Assembly: GCA_907163375.1 (NCBI GenBank)
Contig: CAJQUW010015599.1
Coordinates: 186,001 to 250,000 of the forward strand
Origin: Prostheceraeus crozeri
Taxonomy: Eukaryota; Platyhelminthes; Polycladida; Euryleptidae
Reading direction: 5' to 3'
DNA length: 64,000 bases
Shown here in pieces: positions 32,878 through 44,594 of this stretch (position 1 is its first letter; every line of letters begins with the position of its first letter). Position numbers and translations under genes: made by a program. The notes below the pieces were generated by a model, which was not told where the DNA came from, did no database searches, and saw only the letters and a list, made by a program, of their open reading frames with translations.

Positions 32878-33596
32878 CTACAGAAAATTTTTACGCACAG
32901 AGTCAATAATCGTATCATCAACATATAAGGAGCCTTTACTGATATATATTTTCTTTCCTCTGTTATCTGGGTTGCCCATTTCAGATTTCCTTCTGTCACG
33001 CAGACGCTTGTTTTCCATTTCCTGAAACGGAGTGAGATCTGCGTTTATAAAAAGATGCTCGAACAGACTACCCTTCAATTTTCGGGAATTCTTAAGTATC
33101 TCTTGTTTCCTTGAGAAACGAGTCATGACAAGTCGTACCGGACGTGGTTTGTCAGCCACTTTTTTCCGAGTCTATTGCAGCAGTTCACGTCAGCCTCCCA
33201 ATCAACAGCTACATCAACTGTGTCGCAGACATTAAGTACTGCAGTCTCAACATCATCATCTTCTTCCAGCCCATGTATAACAATATTACATCGCCTGCCC
33301 ACCCTTTCCAGATTTTCTATGTGCACCACTTGCCTGTGTACAACATCTTCCAGAGCTTTGACACGAAGTTGCAAGGATCTATTGTCTTCTAGGAGTGCAT
33401 CTAATTTGTTGTTTATTTGATGAAGAATGACGTCATTTATTGGAGACGAAGAAACATCATTTTGTCTTTGCCCCACTCTGACAAGTGCATCAATTAATTG
33501 ACTTTTTGTCTTTGACTTTAGATGGTCTTCGTCTAAGAGTGACAAATCAATAGCCTCCTGAGTGCTACCTTTCTTGTCATATCTATTTCGACACAC
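32878..33596 (-). CDS. LINE ORF1 protein (one frameshift)
   Basis: The first part (33596-33123) has a coiled coil, QINNKLDALLEDNRSLQLRV then KALEDVVHRQVVHIENLE, followed by GRRCNIVIHGLEED, the first strand of the L1/CR1-type ORF1 RRM. The second part (from 33159) has RPVRLVMTRFSRKQEILKNS and FINADLTPFQEMENKRLRDR, the C-terminal domain of the same protein. The two overlap in different frames, so one frameshift lies between 33123 and 33159. Such proteins bind LINE RNA as trimers. Confidence 0.82.
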
Positions 33597-33610
33597 AGAA
33601 AGCAGAATTG

Positions 33611-34640
33611 AAGAATACCAGAGTCAGACAACAGATAAAATTAACACAACAAGATAAAAATCAACAGATAAATTAAGGATTTTGAATTAACATTATACAA
33701 TTCCTTGAACAAGACTCGGCTTTTTGATTATTTATTCATGTGCAAACCAGGGTATAGAAACATTCAACCTATAATTTTGGATGCAACATGTAAATGAGAC
33801 GCTTAATCATGAAATGAAAATTGTTTGCTATCCAACAGGTATTTCTGATTTATATATATCTTATTATATTATAAGTTTCAGATTATAATACGCTTACAAG
33901 TAGTTATACAAAGTGTTAAAATGTATATTCCTTAAACGTCAATTAAAATCATAGGAATTAGGTGCTGTACACGTATAATGTAATGTAATTAAATGCATAT
34001 AATATGTATAATGTAACATTCAGCTTTGACATTCATTGAGTGACCATCGCAGACTACAGCTTCAACTTCGGCCCCAACCTAAAAAACATTTTGAGATAAC
34101 TGTCCTGATCATGTTAGATAATTTCTCTCCGTTTAATCGAGCGGTAAAAAAGTAAGCAATCGGCAAATTCAGACGTTCTTTCAAACCAATCAATTGAAAA
34201 ACCAAAGCATGATTTGCAACAGAACCAGTTATGGGACCTGCTCCATAGAAATGTTAGAGTTTTTCGAAGCACGGTTCTAGCATCACGGAACACAACACGA
34301 GGTAACCATTTCTCAAGAAATGAAATTTCTGTTAACAGTTTTGCAAACCTTTTCGAAAATTTTATCTTCTTATGACTTTCGAAAACATGTTTCGGATCAG
34401 GAGTAGGATAATTGATAGCAATAGCCTAGGGCGTGAGGATTTCATTTAATGATAAAATCGCCATTTAGCGTCGGTAGAATGCATGTCAAATTCAATTTTA
34501 TCCTGTTGAAGTATTGCGACATCACCACAGTGTGTTATGACACTCATCCCAACTTCGTTAAGTACACAAATTTTGTCACCCTTATAAAATAAACCATCAT
34601 AAATTGAAAACAACACCACAGGTGTCAATTGCGATCAGGT
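33611..34640. other. hAT interior between LINE and right inverted copy
   Basis: No recognisable gene. A+T-rich with a few short frames. It presumably includes hAT-derived non-coding sequence. Confidence 0.35.
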
Positions 34641-34644
34641 CAGC

Positions 34645-34775
34645 GGCCGCAATTTCTTGCCTACATATGGGGATCAGACGTGGCGGCGATAGGAAGTTTT
34701 CAGGCTTCACGGCTGAAATAGGGAAACGCGGAAAGCAGTCCATCTACCCCTTTCTAGATCTGTGCTCAACAGATA
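34645..34775 (-). repeat. Right copy of the inverted repeat within the hAT
   Basis: Reverse-strand match to 30278-30410: CAGATCTAGAAAGGGGTAGA, then AGCCTG and ATGTAGGCAAGAAA. About 75-80% similar by eye over roughly 130 bp with small gaps. Confidence 0.65.
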
Positions 34776-35241
34776 ATTACATAATCCAGGTTCTCCCTCT
34801 CTCTCTCTCTCTCATTCAAGACCGACATTAGTCTTCTTATAAGATTGATAAGCCAAGAAAAGAATTTTAATGATGATGGTTACCGACCCGTGTTTCGTCA
34901 CCCTGACAGAATCATGCTTTTTTCAGACAAGGACAGCCTGCTCACTGTAGACACACCTGTACAATGTACATGTATAAATGTTGTATTTTCACTTCAATCT
35001 GTGCGTCATTCATGAGCGGCTTCGCCTAGTCATCCAGTAAGATGAGTGCAACTACAGCCAGCATTCTCGCTTTCTCACAACCTTTGCAAACCAAAAAAGA
35101 GTTGATACTTTCAAATAAGATATAAATTTATCTTATTTTGGTGATCAAAATTTTCATTTAATTCCCATGGGATTCCCATGACCTCAAGCAAGATTCCCAT
35201 CTCATGGGAATTCCCATTCCCACGGCAAGCCTGCACGAAGC

Positions 35242-36395
35242 ATAGTAACCCGGCCACAAAACGACACATGCTTGCCTCCTAGGATGTATACATTCGTTTG
35301 AATAAATAAACATCATACTTACTAATCTCGCTTCATTTATTGGAAAAGCAATTAAGACAAGAAGTAGAACGCTAAATGCTTAAAATCAAGGAGTGGAGGA
35401 ATTGCAATGAACAGCTGCAAAACATCTGCTACGCACATTAATGACTGTACATCGCTAATGAAAACAGCAATCATTATTGTGTCCTTCATCCTGATTTCAT
35501 TCATGGATTCCTTAATAGTAGTGGCCACTACTAGTAAGGAAGCCATGTTTCATTCTTCTGGATAGTGATGCAAAAGTGAGCGATTGGAAATACCTTAACG
35601 TGTTCATATTTTGTTACTCCACCTTGTCGGATGGAGCTCTCATCATGGTCTTAAGGAAGCCTCATATCGCCAGTCGCCGAGATGTATAGGATTCAACCGC
35701 AAAAGACAAAGATGGATTTTCTGTGCTTCAAGTATTTTCAAACACACATTTCACATCATAAGTCAGTGTGTATCAAGAATCGAAGAAATCAAGGAATCAA
35801 CATCGCGGTGAGTTTTGAAGGTGAGAATTCTGCAATATGAATGTCTAAACAACTGTGTATGTGTCCGGTTTATTGAGTAAATTTCAAGCAGAAATTGGGG
35901 CAATATCTCGAGAAAGTTGAAGTAAAACACTGTACTTGCCGCTTTTAGCATTCATTTGTAAGCTACCACATGCAATTATGTTTCCAATCCCTGAACTGCT
36001 ACCGCTGCAGACCAATGTTGGTTATCTAGACATAAATGCCTACAATACTGCGCATCCATAACCCCATGCCCGATGAAGCGCGATACAGATTGTGATTCGA
36101 TATGAAAATATGATCATTTCAGTATGGGCCCTTATACATTTAAAAGCGATTAAGGCAGGATGACACAGAGCAAAAGTTAATTGATTTGATAGTTTACTTT
36201 TAGTAAGATTTTTGTCGCTTGGAATTTTGTCAAAAAATGTGCACGCATGTGCATGTAATTAATCATAGGCTTAAGTTAATCACGGAAAAAATAATAAAAT
36301 ACATTTTATGAACTGTGACATTGAAGTTGTTTGTTCATTTCAACATTATTTGAAATATTTCGAAGGTTGTCATTCATTTAGACTCATTTTAAGGC
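35242..36395. other. Gap without recognisable gene
   Basis: Host-like flank between the two hAT elements. Frames of 60-66 codons only, none recognised. Confidence 0.35.
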
Positions 36396-36589
36396 ATAAG
36401 CCTCAGGGATACGGAGTCCTATCATTTTGATAGGACTCCGACTCCGGAGGTTGATAGGACTCCGGCTTTTGATAGGACTCCGACTCCGGGTGGCAAGTAT
36501 ATAAAGCCTTTTTTTGAAAAATTAACTGGTAACCTACACCATAGATCATTATAGGCTTACCTATATTTAGTGATCATTGCTGTATTTTT

Positions 36590-38055
36590 AGATTAATAAA
36601 GAACTCCAAGTCAAACTCCTGTGGACCCGATGGCATTCCTGGGTATTTCTTTCGGATGTTTGCCGACATTCTCTCCATCCCCCTCACCCTTATCTTCAAT
36701 TTGTGTTTGAAGAATGCAATTTTCCCTAAACCCTGGAAATTAGCCCACATCGTTCCTATACCCAAGAAGGACAGCCAGGATCATCGCCCTATTTCTATAT
36801 TACCATTTCCCAGTAAAATCCTAGAGAAACTGATTAAGAAACTTGTCCTCCTTCCATCCCTTAATCACGAGCTTGACTCCCGTCAATTCGGGTTCATTTC
36901 CAACGGCTTCGGTGGCTGTACAAACGCGCTTCTATCAATCCGTCTAACTATGCTTGAACATATGAGCTTCAAGTCGTCGAACATGGTCAACCTGCTTGCT
37001 GTTGACTTCCAGAAAGCCTTCGACACGATTAGCCATCAGGCTCTGCTAGAGACTCTTCTTCATAAAATTGACTGTAGTCCTTTTGTCATTCGCTTTGTTC
37101 GTAACTTTCTTTCAAACCGCATGCAGAGAGTTTCTACTAACGACATTCTGACTCCCTGGAAAGACGTGACCAGCGGCGTTCCTCAGGGATCCATCCTAGG
37201 CCCCTTGCTTTTCATCCTCATGATTGATGACCTTCCCCAACTCCCCGACACTCGTTTAGTTGCATACGCTGACGATATTAATTTACTTCATCTATGCGAT
37301 CCTGACTCTGTTAATAGCTTTCAGTCTGTGGTTGATTCCTTTGTTTCCTGGTCAGAAGCCAAGAAGCTGTCTATTAATGTAAAGAAAACTAAATGCTTAA
37401 CTGCTTGCCGTCTTTCTCACAGTCCCACACCTGTACCCGTTTTCATCCATGGTTGTGCTGTTGAACGTGTGAATGTTTTGAAGATTTTAGGAGTGTTTTT
37501 CGAAAATGATCTTTCTTGGAATTATCAATTTCCCTTTTTATTTAGAAAATGCTGCCGTGGACTTTCTCTTGTAAAAAGGATAAGGAGTAACTGTAGCGAC
37601 CCGCAAACCATCTGGCAGGCCTATATGGCCTTTGTTTTCAGTCACGTTGCTTACTGCTGGCCATTGTTGTGCGACATGAAAGTTGCTAATTTACGTAGGT
37701 TAGAGAGGCTAGATCGTGTTGCCCGTCGATGGGCTGGTGTCTCGGACAAGCAACCTCTCGGCTGTATGCTTGAGAATATTTGTAGACGCCTCATTGTAAA
37801 AATTTCCAAATGTAAATATACTCATCCTCTCTCCCAATTTTTTATTGTACGCAACAATGTTTCGTGTGACATGCGACACCAACGTGTTCTTCTGCCTCAG
37901 AGGAGGAATCGAGCTTTCTACCGGAATTCTTTTGTTAAATTTTCTCATTTTTCTTGATGCCTGATGTACATGTTTCCGTTCCCTCCCTGTCATATACCGC
38001 TTTCGTATTGACCAATAAAGATTCTCTATTTCTATATTTCTATTTCTATAAATTA
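36590..38055 (+). mobile_element. 5'-truncated LINE (reverse transcriptase only)
   Basis: Homology begins abruptly near 36590 with SKSNSCGPDGIPGYFF in the RT finger region and runs to the stop at 37957. A short 3' UTR follows, ending in AATAAAG and a TTTCTA-type repeat tail (38015-38050), as in Jockey/CR1-like LINEs with microsatellite tails. The abrupt 5' end inside the RT is the normal signature of truncated insertion. Confidence 0.85.
36656..37957 (+). CDS. LINE reverse transcriptase (5'-truncated, open)
   Basis: The 433-codon frame has WKLAHIVPIPKKDSQDHRPI, LDSRQFGFISNGFGGCTNAL, LLAVDFQKAFDTISHQALLE (first Asp), SGVPQGSILGPLLFILMIDD, RLVAYADDINLL (YADD) and VLKILGVFFENDLSWNYQF. The tail after it includes RLDRVARRWAGVSDKQPLGC. 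True RT sequence extends about 22 codons upstream of the first Met to the truncation point. No frame damage is visible, so the insertion is fairly recent. The endonuclease and ORF1 are absent. Confidence 0.9.
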   Translation: MFADILSIPLTLIFNLCLKNAIFPKPWKLAHIVPIPKKDSQDHRPISILPFPSKILEKLIKKLVLLPSLNHELDSRQFGFISNGFGGCTNALLSIRLTMLEHMSFKSSNMVNLLAVDFQKAFDTISHQALLETLLHKIDCSPFVIRFVRNFLSNRMQRVSTNDILTPWKDVTSGVPQGSILGPLLFILMIDDLPQLPDTRLVAYADDINLLHLCDPDSVNSFQSVVDSFVSWSEAKKLSINVKKTKCLTACRLSHSPTPVPVFIHGCAVERVNVLKILGVFFENDLSWNYQFPFLFRKCCRGLSLVKRIRSNCSDPQTIWQAYMAFVFSHVAYCWPLLCDMKVANLRRLERLDRVARRWAGVSDKQPLGCMLENICRRLIVKISKCKYTHPLSQFFIVRNNVSCDMRHQRVLLPQRRNRAFYRNSFVKFSHFS

Positions 38056-38638
38056 TCAATCATTTTCGATGAAAGTTGATCAAATGTCGCTTTCAGTTGG
38101 ATGCATACGACTCGGCTCCTCCCATCTTCTTGATGTCTTTTCTCCAGTCTCTACCAGGCAGGAAAATCCCTATTCTTCTCCAAAAAACATGAGCACACCT
38201 TCGATTTTAATATGCGCTTTAGAGAAGCCATCACACACGATTAACGTGAGGGTAAGAGGTAATGTTCTCAAACAAACTAGCATTTCATTTTTGTCTCTGA
38301 TGTGACCTTTCGTGCGTAGGTGTGATCGAGGCTAAGAAGGCCTGTCTTCTCTACTAAATCACCGAGTGAAAAGACAATCCTTTTTTCACTATCACGGTTC
38401 ATTCCCTCAACTATTTCAAGCTTTGCATGCACTGCTGTCTCTGTACTTTTGTTTGATGGAGAAAGTTGACATCAAGACAGTGACAACTATGCATGAGAAT
38501 AAATAATTTGTTTGTATTATGTTTCGGGTCTAGTTATAGGCCGGAGTCTGGAGTCCTATCATTTGATAGGACTCCGACTTCGACTCCACCAAAAATGATA
38601 GGACTCCGGGACTCCGACTCCGCATCCGTGATAAGCCT

Positions 38639-39694
38639 ACTGAAGTTTTGTTGATTAAAATTTTGATCAGAATGGAATTGTCAACGAGCGTCGAGCAGCT
38701 CATTTTGCGATGTTGTACAAGAAAAGTAGACTACATTGATTGCAACCGATTTGCTTTGAAATGATGGGCTAAATTTAGGAATATTTCATAATAAAAATCA
38801 TCTTGCAGATTATCACTTCTACTGAAACAGTATACGGAGAAAACACACAATAGGCCTAGCGATGAAATGCCTTCTCTTATTCACCTTTAAAAGCAATTGC
38901 ATGAAGATAGGCCTACCATAAATTGAACACATAGAATTTTAAATTGAACTAACACCTTTTTCACAATTTATTAATTCTCCCAACAATTATATCATTATGA
39001 CTCGAAATGGATCAAAACCCATTTTTATTAAGATGCGTCATGGAAAAAACGATAGCTAAAATCATGGGGTTGCTTTTGGGGAGGAGATAGGCCTACTTTA
39101 TAAATATAATCGAAGCAAGTTGAAAACGTTTTTATATCTACAAATTAGTGTAAAATGAGGGATGGACTAGGAAATGAATGACGGGGAGAAGTCGAATTTA
39201 AGAAATATTGACGATTACCTCTGAATAATATAGGCTGGATTTTTATAAATGGTTGCTCGAAGTATTCATGAATAATAATTGCATGATCATTACATATGTT
39301 GTAAATCACATACATTAATATCAGTTACATCAATTGACATCAATCAATGATCAAACTCCAATACTTCCTAATCAATTTGAGTACTGAATTGATATTCCAT
39401 CAATTACAAATATCATCGATAGAATATCTTGAAAATGTTACGCGACTGTGTTAATGAAAAAACTAAAATACAGAATCCGATATTTCGGCTTAGACGAGGA
39501 ATCAAGTTAGGCCCATGGTTGGGCCTATGGATTGGTACATCAATGCATTAATAATTGGTGAATGCTGTCCACTTCACGTCTGATTGACTATCATAGCTAT
39601 GCATACTAAAGTGTATAATGCGCCAAGTAACTGAATTTATTTTTCACCGTGCGTATAATGTAGATATCCTGTCACTTTATTTTACCTGTAATAG
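38639..39694. other. Gap without recognisable gene
   Basis: A+T-rich, several AGGCCTA words, no coding frame or repeat end recognised. Confidence 0.35.
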
Positions 39695-39844
39695 TTATTT
39701 ACACAACAAGTGCAAAGTATCCAGCTTTATTGCATTTTTTGAGATCAACATGTCTATGCACGAGCCCGAAGGGCGAGGGCATAGTTTGTTGATCGAGAAA
39801 AATGCAATTAAGCTGGATATCTTTGCACGAGTTCTGTAGGTAAC
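39695..39844 (-). mobile_element. Palindromic MITE, copy 1
   Basis: A 150-bp fold-back: TTATTTACACAACAAGTGCA on the left pairs with TTACCTACAGAACTCGTGCA on the reverse strand of the right, and the centre is ATGCACGAGCCCGAAGGGCG. The same family appears inverted at 48605-48751. Open frames on both strands here are by-products of the palindrome. Confidence 0.75.
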
Positions 39845-41640
39845 TTTATATTTCACAGAACTACCAGAATCTGTGATCATGATCCTTAACATGATGTGAA
39901 AATCAAACCAAAGCAATTTTGAAATCAGATAGCCTGCTTCTCTGTCCATTGTTGTACATGCAGATTTATCTCATCAACAAACAGTCAAGCCAATCGGTTG
40001 GTTCAGGCTACAGGTCGCAGCGTCAATCAATGGTAACTGATTTTTTGAGCATCGATGGACACTAGGTAGCTTTCCTGCATGTTCTATACTGGACATTCAA
40101 ATGTCAACAGTTTGGTCGCAATCTCGCCTTGAAAATTGGCCAAATCTACGTTTGGGAGCGTCTGTAGGCGACAGTGTTTACGTCATCATCATGGGACACA
40201 TGACAATTGAAAATTCAGCAAATTCAACATGTTTTCATCGTACAGTTTTCTCAAATTCAACTCCAACTCTGAGAAAGCATCTACTGAAAAAAAACAATGA
40301 CTTTTCCTTTCGACGAGCCTGCAGACAAGAGTTTTGAGAAATTTCTAATTCTTAAACTTGGAATACAAAGCTTTAGTGAATGTCTCGACCTCATGAGAAG
40401 ATCTAACGCTTCATCTCAATACCAATTCGAGCAGAGGCGAAGAAAGATTTTTGAGAGTCAAAATCGCGCCAAATTGTGCACAGTTATTCACGCTTAGGAA
40501 GGAATATGGGGGTCTAACATTTTCTGACAGTCAATTTAAGGGCAAAATGAAAAAAACTGTCGATCCGTTCATATCAATTTCAACATGGGATTTTCACTGC
40601 AGCTATTCAAAGATAAAACATGGATTTTGGCCCTTTTTCAACTGTCGCCAACAGAGTTTGCAGTCTACGACACTCAAACTAGGATATATAAGAATTGAGG
40701 TCATCATGCAAAAGTGTATTTTTGAATTTCAGTGATTCGCCCATTGACATGGGTGTGAGAATTTTTCAAAAGACATAAAATTATGCTGTATTTTTTTTTA
40801 TGGCTAATAACCGGTGTAAAATGGAAACATTGAAAACACTAACGTACATGACATTGTGAGTTTTATATTTCTAAAGGGCATGGAGAAAGTTTGGAAAAAA
40901 TATTCTCAATAGAACCGCCTAAAATGAAGCATTTATGTCCCTATAAAGGGACAATATTTGCGCCGATTTAATTAGTCATATCGAAAAATGGAACATGGGA
41001 AGATGAGCAGAATACGCAGATGTACTGTAATATACATGAAAATAATTTTTTGGCATGATCTAAACAAAAACATCATTCATTTAATGCAACCTGATATAAA
41101 TTCATCTTCATTTCTCTCTCATTTCTCGATTCCTTCCTCTTCCACTTGTGTGAATTGATATTGCACGAGTATGCAATATCCAGTCATACAAGATATCAAA
41201 ATTTTACAAGATTTAGGTGTTACAGAAGTCGAGAAAACTTTCTATGTGCTAATGTATTTCAATGAAGGAGTGCAATAAAGACTGTTTATTGCACTCTTTG
41301 AAATTTATGCACACTTTGGAAAGCATAAACTATATTATGGAAGCACATCCGTTGTAAAGAGCGGTCGTATTTTCATGTTGCTCCTGCTAGCTCTCTATGA
41401 GTCAACTTTGTTCAGTTATAGAATTGGCAATATTTATCAGAATTTGGTGATTCAAGATTTTGTTTGGTGCCCATAATTTTGCAATTTGTTTCCTCTATCA
41501 GTTAGGTACGTGTGTCTGATAGGTGGTCGCTGGGAAAGACACGGATTTTTGCCTCTTTTTTCCTTTTTCTCCATTGTCAATACTTAATTTCAGTTGGATC
41601 TCTATTGTCACGCCAATTTTCTCATTTTTATGAACACTTT
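39845..41640. other. Gap without recognisable gene
   Basis: Three overlapping + strand frames of 66-94 codons (40101-40735) are not recognised. At 41268-41296 GAGTGCAATAAA / TTTATTGCACTC forms a perfect 12-bp hairpin with a 5-base loop, perhaps a relic of another fold-back. Confidence 0.35.
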
Positions 41641-41698
41641 TAACAGCTGGCTTGCTAGAATTTTCATATCTCAGCTCATAGAATAATCGCAATGCAAA

Positions 41699-44594
41699 TT
41701 GCATAGAACTCTGTGGATAAGTAACATGATGACATCTCCAATGATATCTCTCATGCAATCAGCGACTAGAGGGAACTGTCCATCATGCAATGGTCAAATT
41801 GCTATGCACCAGAATGGCACTCTACGAAGACATGGCCCTCGGAATAATGGCTGCCCTGGATCTGGTGGTCTACCAGCAGCCCAATTAAGCTAACAAGAAA
41901 CATCCAACATTCGAAGTAGTCATCAGACGGAAGTGACGTACCGCTCTGGAATTAGTTGTCCAGTTAGTGCTTGTCAAGAGATTTTAGCACCTTCAATGAT
42001 CATAAGACATTTGGAGCAGCATTTATGTGGCATATTTGATGGACCGATTCCTATCGCTTGGCTAAAACAAAACAGAAAATTTATTTGTCCATGTAGAAGA
42101 ATTGTTGCTGAGTCACGCCGTTCATTACACCTATCTCGATGCTCTTTCTCTAGACAAGATACTACCACTGAAGAACAAGAAAGTTCCCATTTATCGAATG
42201 ATCTGCCATCAATTCGCGAGGTGCTGTGTTTGTTCCGACCAACCTTGAAGCACGTGCCTGCAAATGCCAAGCAAGCTTGGAGCCGTGCACTACAAGAAAC
42301 ACTGAATAAAGTAATACTTCACAATGATATAGAACACTTTACTCTGTTGGCAATGTTGCCAAAATGTGTGCTTCCGTCGTCGAAACGTTCAGGAAGGAAA
42401 CATCAAAATGGAGTAAACATTGCCACATTATGTGATCGGTGGTTGGCAGGAGAGTATGTAACATTATGGAATGAAGCTTGTAACAACGCAAAGAAGATAA
42501 AAGTGACCTACTCCACCAAATCAAAAGATCATGATAATGACTTGGAGCTCCGGGAAAATGTTCGCAAGGCTGCAATCGCGTTTGCTGAGGATGGTTTGTT
42601 CGGTAAAGCTTGCAGAGTATTAACGAGTAAGGGTATTGCACCCAACACCTCTGAAACACGTCGTCTTTTGGTTGAAAAACACCCACAGCATGAACCACCA
42701 ACACCGCCAGATTTTTCTTCGGATTCAATCCCTCGTCTACCGCAAGATTTTGACATTCGAGCAGTTTTGTCTTCTTTTTCCAGAGGAACTGCATGTGGAC
42801 CATCAGGTCTCCGGGTTGACCATCTAACTACTGCATGCAACAGTGCTTTGCCTGTGAGTCTTGTCGCCACATTGCGTTCGCTGATCAATCTCATGATCTC
42901 TGGAAGAGCGTGCAAAGAGGCTGCACCATTTTTCGCGGGTGCTTCACTAGCTGCATTGCTAAAATCAAAAGAGAGTGGTCCCTTAGATATTCGACCTATT
43001 GCGGTTGGTGAGGTCCTCCGACGCTTGATTGACGAATGTTTGTGCAAAGTGCTTTCATCAACGGTTGGACGACTTTTCGCTAACACACAGTTTGGTGTTT
43101 CATGTCCTGGTGGGGTAGAAAAGGTTGTACACAATATGCATCACATAATTCATTCTCATTGGGAAGACGAAGACTTCGTGATTTTGAAAATTGACATGGC
43201 AAACGCTTTCAACTCGGTTTCCCGTCAATGTGTTTTGGATGAGTGCAGCAAGGAAATTCCAGAATTGTTGCCCTGGGTCTCATGGTGCTACAGCCAAAAT
43301 CCATTGCTCTGGCACCCAACCGGAATGCTTTCGTCGGCCAATGGGGTTCAGCAAGGTGATCCACTCGGGCCACTTTTGTTTGCACTTGGTTTGAACCGCC
43401 TTGTTGATTCATTGAAACATATTCCTGGACTAACTTACAATCGCTGGTACTTGGATGACGGTATTTTATGTGGTGGGATACAATCCATCAAGCAATGCCT
43501 ATGCATGATTCAGGAATCTGAGACATGGTCTGGTCTGCATCTCAACTTACACAAATGTGAACTGTGCAGCAAAATAGATCTTTCAAGTTTTCCATCGAAT
43601 GTGAGAAAGCTGGGTAAACCAAACATGGAGATTCTTGGTTCACCTGTAGGTGAGGTTTCCTTCTGTATTGACTATGTCAAGAAGAAACGCTTAGATGCTG
43701 CCAAACTTCTACGTGCTATCGTGCATCTCAAGGATCCTCAAATTTCCTTGAATCTTTTAAGAATATGTGGTGACTTTTGCAAATTAAATCATATTGCACG
43801 AAGTTGCCAATCAAATCAAATATCTGAACAACTTTCTGAATTTGACACGGACGTCATGCGTTGCTTCGAAGAATCCCTCTGCATTGGTTTAACTGAAGCT
43901 TCCCGCTTACAAGTGGAATTAAGCATGAAACGTGGAGGGTTTGGCTTACGATCAGTCAGGAAACACGCATCTGCAGCCTATATTTCATCGATCTCTTCTA
44001 CCAACTCGCCTCATTTGGATATTCAAGAAGTCATTAATGATTACAATACCAGAGTCAAAGCATTTGACCGTTTGAATGTTGTCAATATCCCAGAGTGCCG
44101 ATCACAAAGAAGTCTTTCACAAAGAATTGAGGAAGCCCAAGAAGAAAGACTGCAACAAATGATGTCAAGTACAGCTGAGAAAGCTCGACTGTCAGCGGTA
44201 TCAAATACTCATTCATCATCCTGGCTTTCAGCTATCCCAAATCCAGGTCTGGATCAACGTCTTGAACCAAATGAGATTCATGTGTTGACGAAGCTTCGCT
44301 TGGGACTACCGCTGAATTGTAAGTTAACATGTCTCATGTGCCCGGACAAGCAGATGGATGACTTCGGCATTCATGGCATCACATGTATGCGAGGTCCAGA
44401 TGTGAATCGACGACACAACATTCTTCGCAATAAGATCTATCGTTTTTGTCAGAGGGCAAGATTGAATCCTGAGCAGGAACAGGGATCAAGTGATGATTTG
44501 CAAAGGCCTGCAGACATTTTAATACCAAATTGGACATTGGGTCAGGCTGCTGCGATCGACATTACTGTGGTACATCCGCTCATTCCGAACTATA
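41699..44594 (+). CDS. Zinc-finger/RT/restriction-like endonuclease polyprotein (one internal stop, interrupted)
   Basis: Finger 1: NCPSCNGQIAMHQNGTLRRH then CPGSGG. A TAA at 41891 interrupts, but the same frame continues to CPVSACQEILAPSMIIRHLE (finger 2) and ICPCRRIVAESRRSLHLSRC (finger 3). RT blocks: GTACGPSGLRVDHL, LDIRPIAVGEVLRRL, ILKIDMANAFNSVSRQCVL, ANGVQQGDPLGPLLFALGL and RWYLDDGILCGG near 43445, with YLDD where most LINEs have F/YADD. Near the end are CLMCPDKQMDDFGIHGITC (CCHC), RRHNILRN and RPADILIPNWTLGQAAAIDI then TVVHPL, a PD-(D/E)XK nuclease. The 894 codons after the stop are open, so decay is slight. The protein would nick target DNA and reverse-transcribe its RNA there. Confidence 0.82.

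Larger units (their letters stand above)
30860..33610 (-). mobile_element. CR1/L2-type LINE nested in the hAT
   Basis: Two gene regions in the expected order on the minus strand: ORF1 (33596-32878) and an endonuclease plus reverse transcriptase ORF2 (32721-30966). It ends in an A+T-rich simple tail near 30830-30860. It has internal deletions and frameshifts. It is younger than the hAT that holds it. No target duplication could be identified; both boundaries are approximate. Confidence 0.85.
26609..35233 (-). mobile_element. hAT transposon, 8.6 kb, with nested LINE
   Basis: The 8-bp word CACGAAGC is present at 26601-26608 and 35234-35241. Between them the ends are inverted: CAGGCTTGCCGTGGGAAT on the left and the same 18 bases on the reverse strand of the right end. 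Both subterminal regions are packed with ATTCCCAT/ATGGGAAT words (26635-26720 and 35160-35225). The interior encodes a BED/hAT transposase on the minus strand. The size is large for a hAT because a LINE (about 30940-33610), a tandem array and extra sequence have accumulated inside. The perfect target duplication suggests a moderately recent insertion. Confidence 0.92.
36404..38630. mobile_element. Non-autonomous hAT element with a LINE inserted
   Basis: ATAAGCCT lies at 36396-36403 and 38631-38638, an 8-bp target duplication. The element begins CAGGGATACGGAGTCC and ends, on the reverse strand, CACGGATGCGGAGTCG, inverted ends of hAT type. Both ends are followed by repeats of GATAGGACTCCGACTCC in direct and inverted form (36420-36490 and 38540-38625). 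Without the nested LINE (about 36590-38055) it would be near 760 bp. It encodes nothing of its own. Confidence 0.88.

Noticed and set aside
35163-35225. Palindromic GGGAATTCCC words as NF-kB/Rel sites
   Set aside because: They belong to the hAT subterminal repeat clusters present at both ends, which explains them better.
39618-39949. Opposed open frames of 73 and 84 codons
   Set aside because: Both arise from the palindromic MITE; the near-identical peptides on the two strands are a by-product of the inverted repeat.
40101-40735. Three overlapping + strand frames
   Set aside because: No similarity to any family and random-looking composition.
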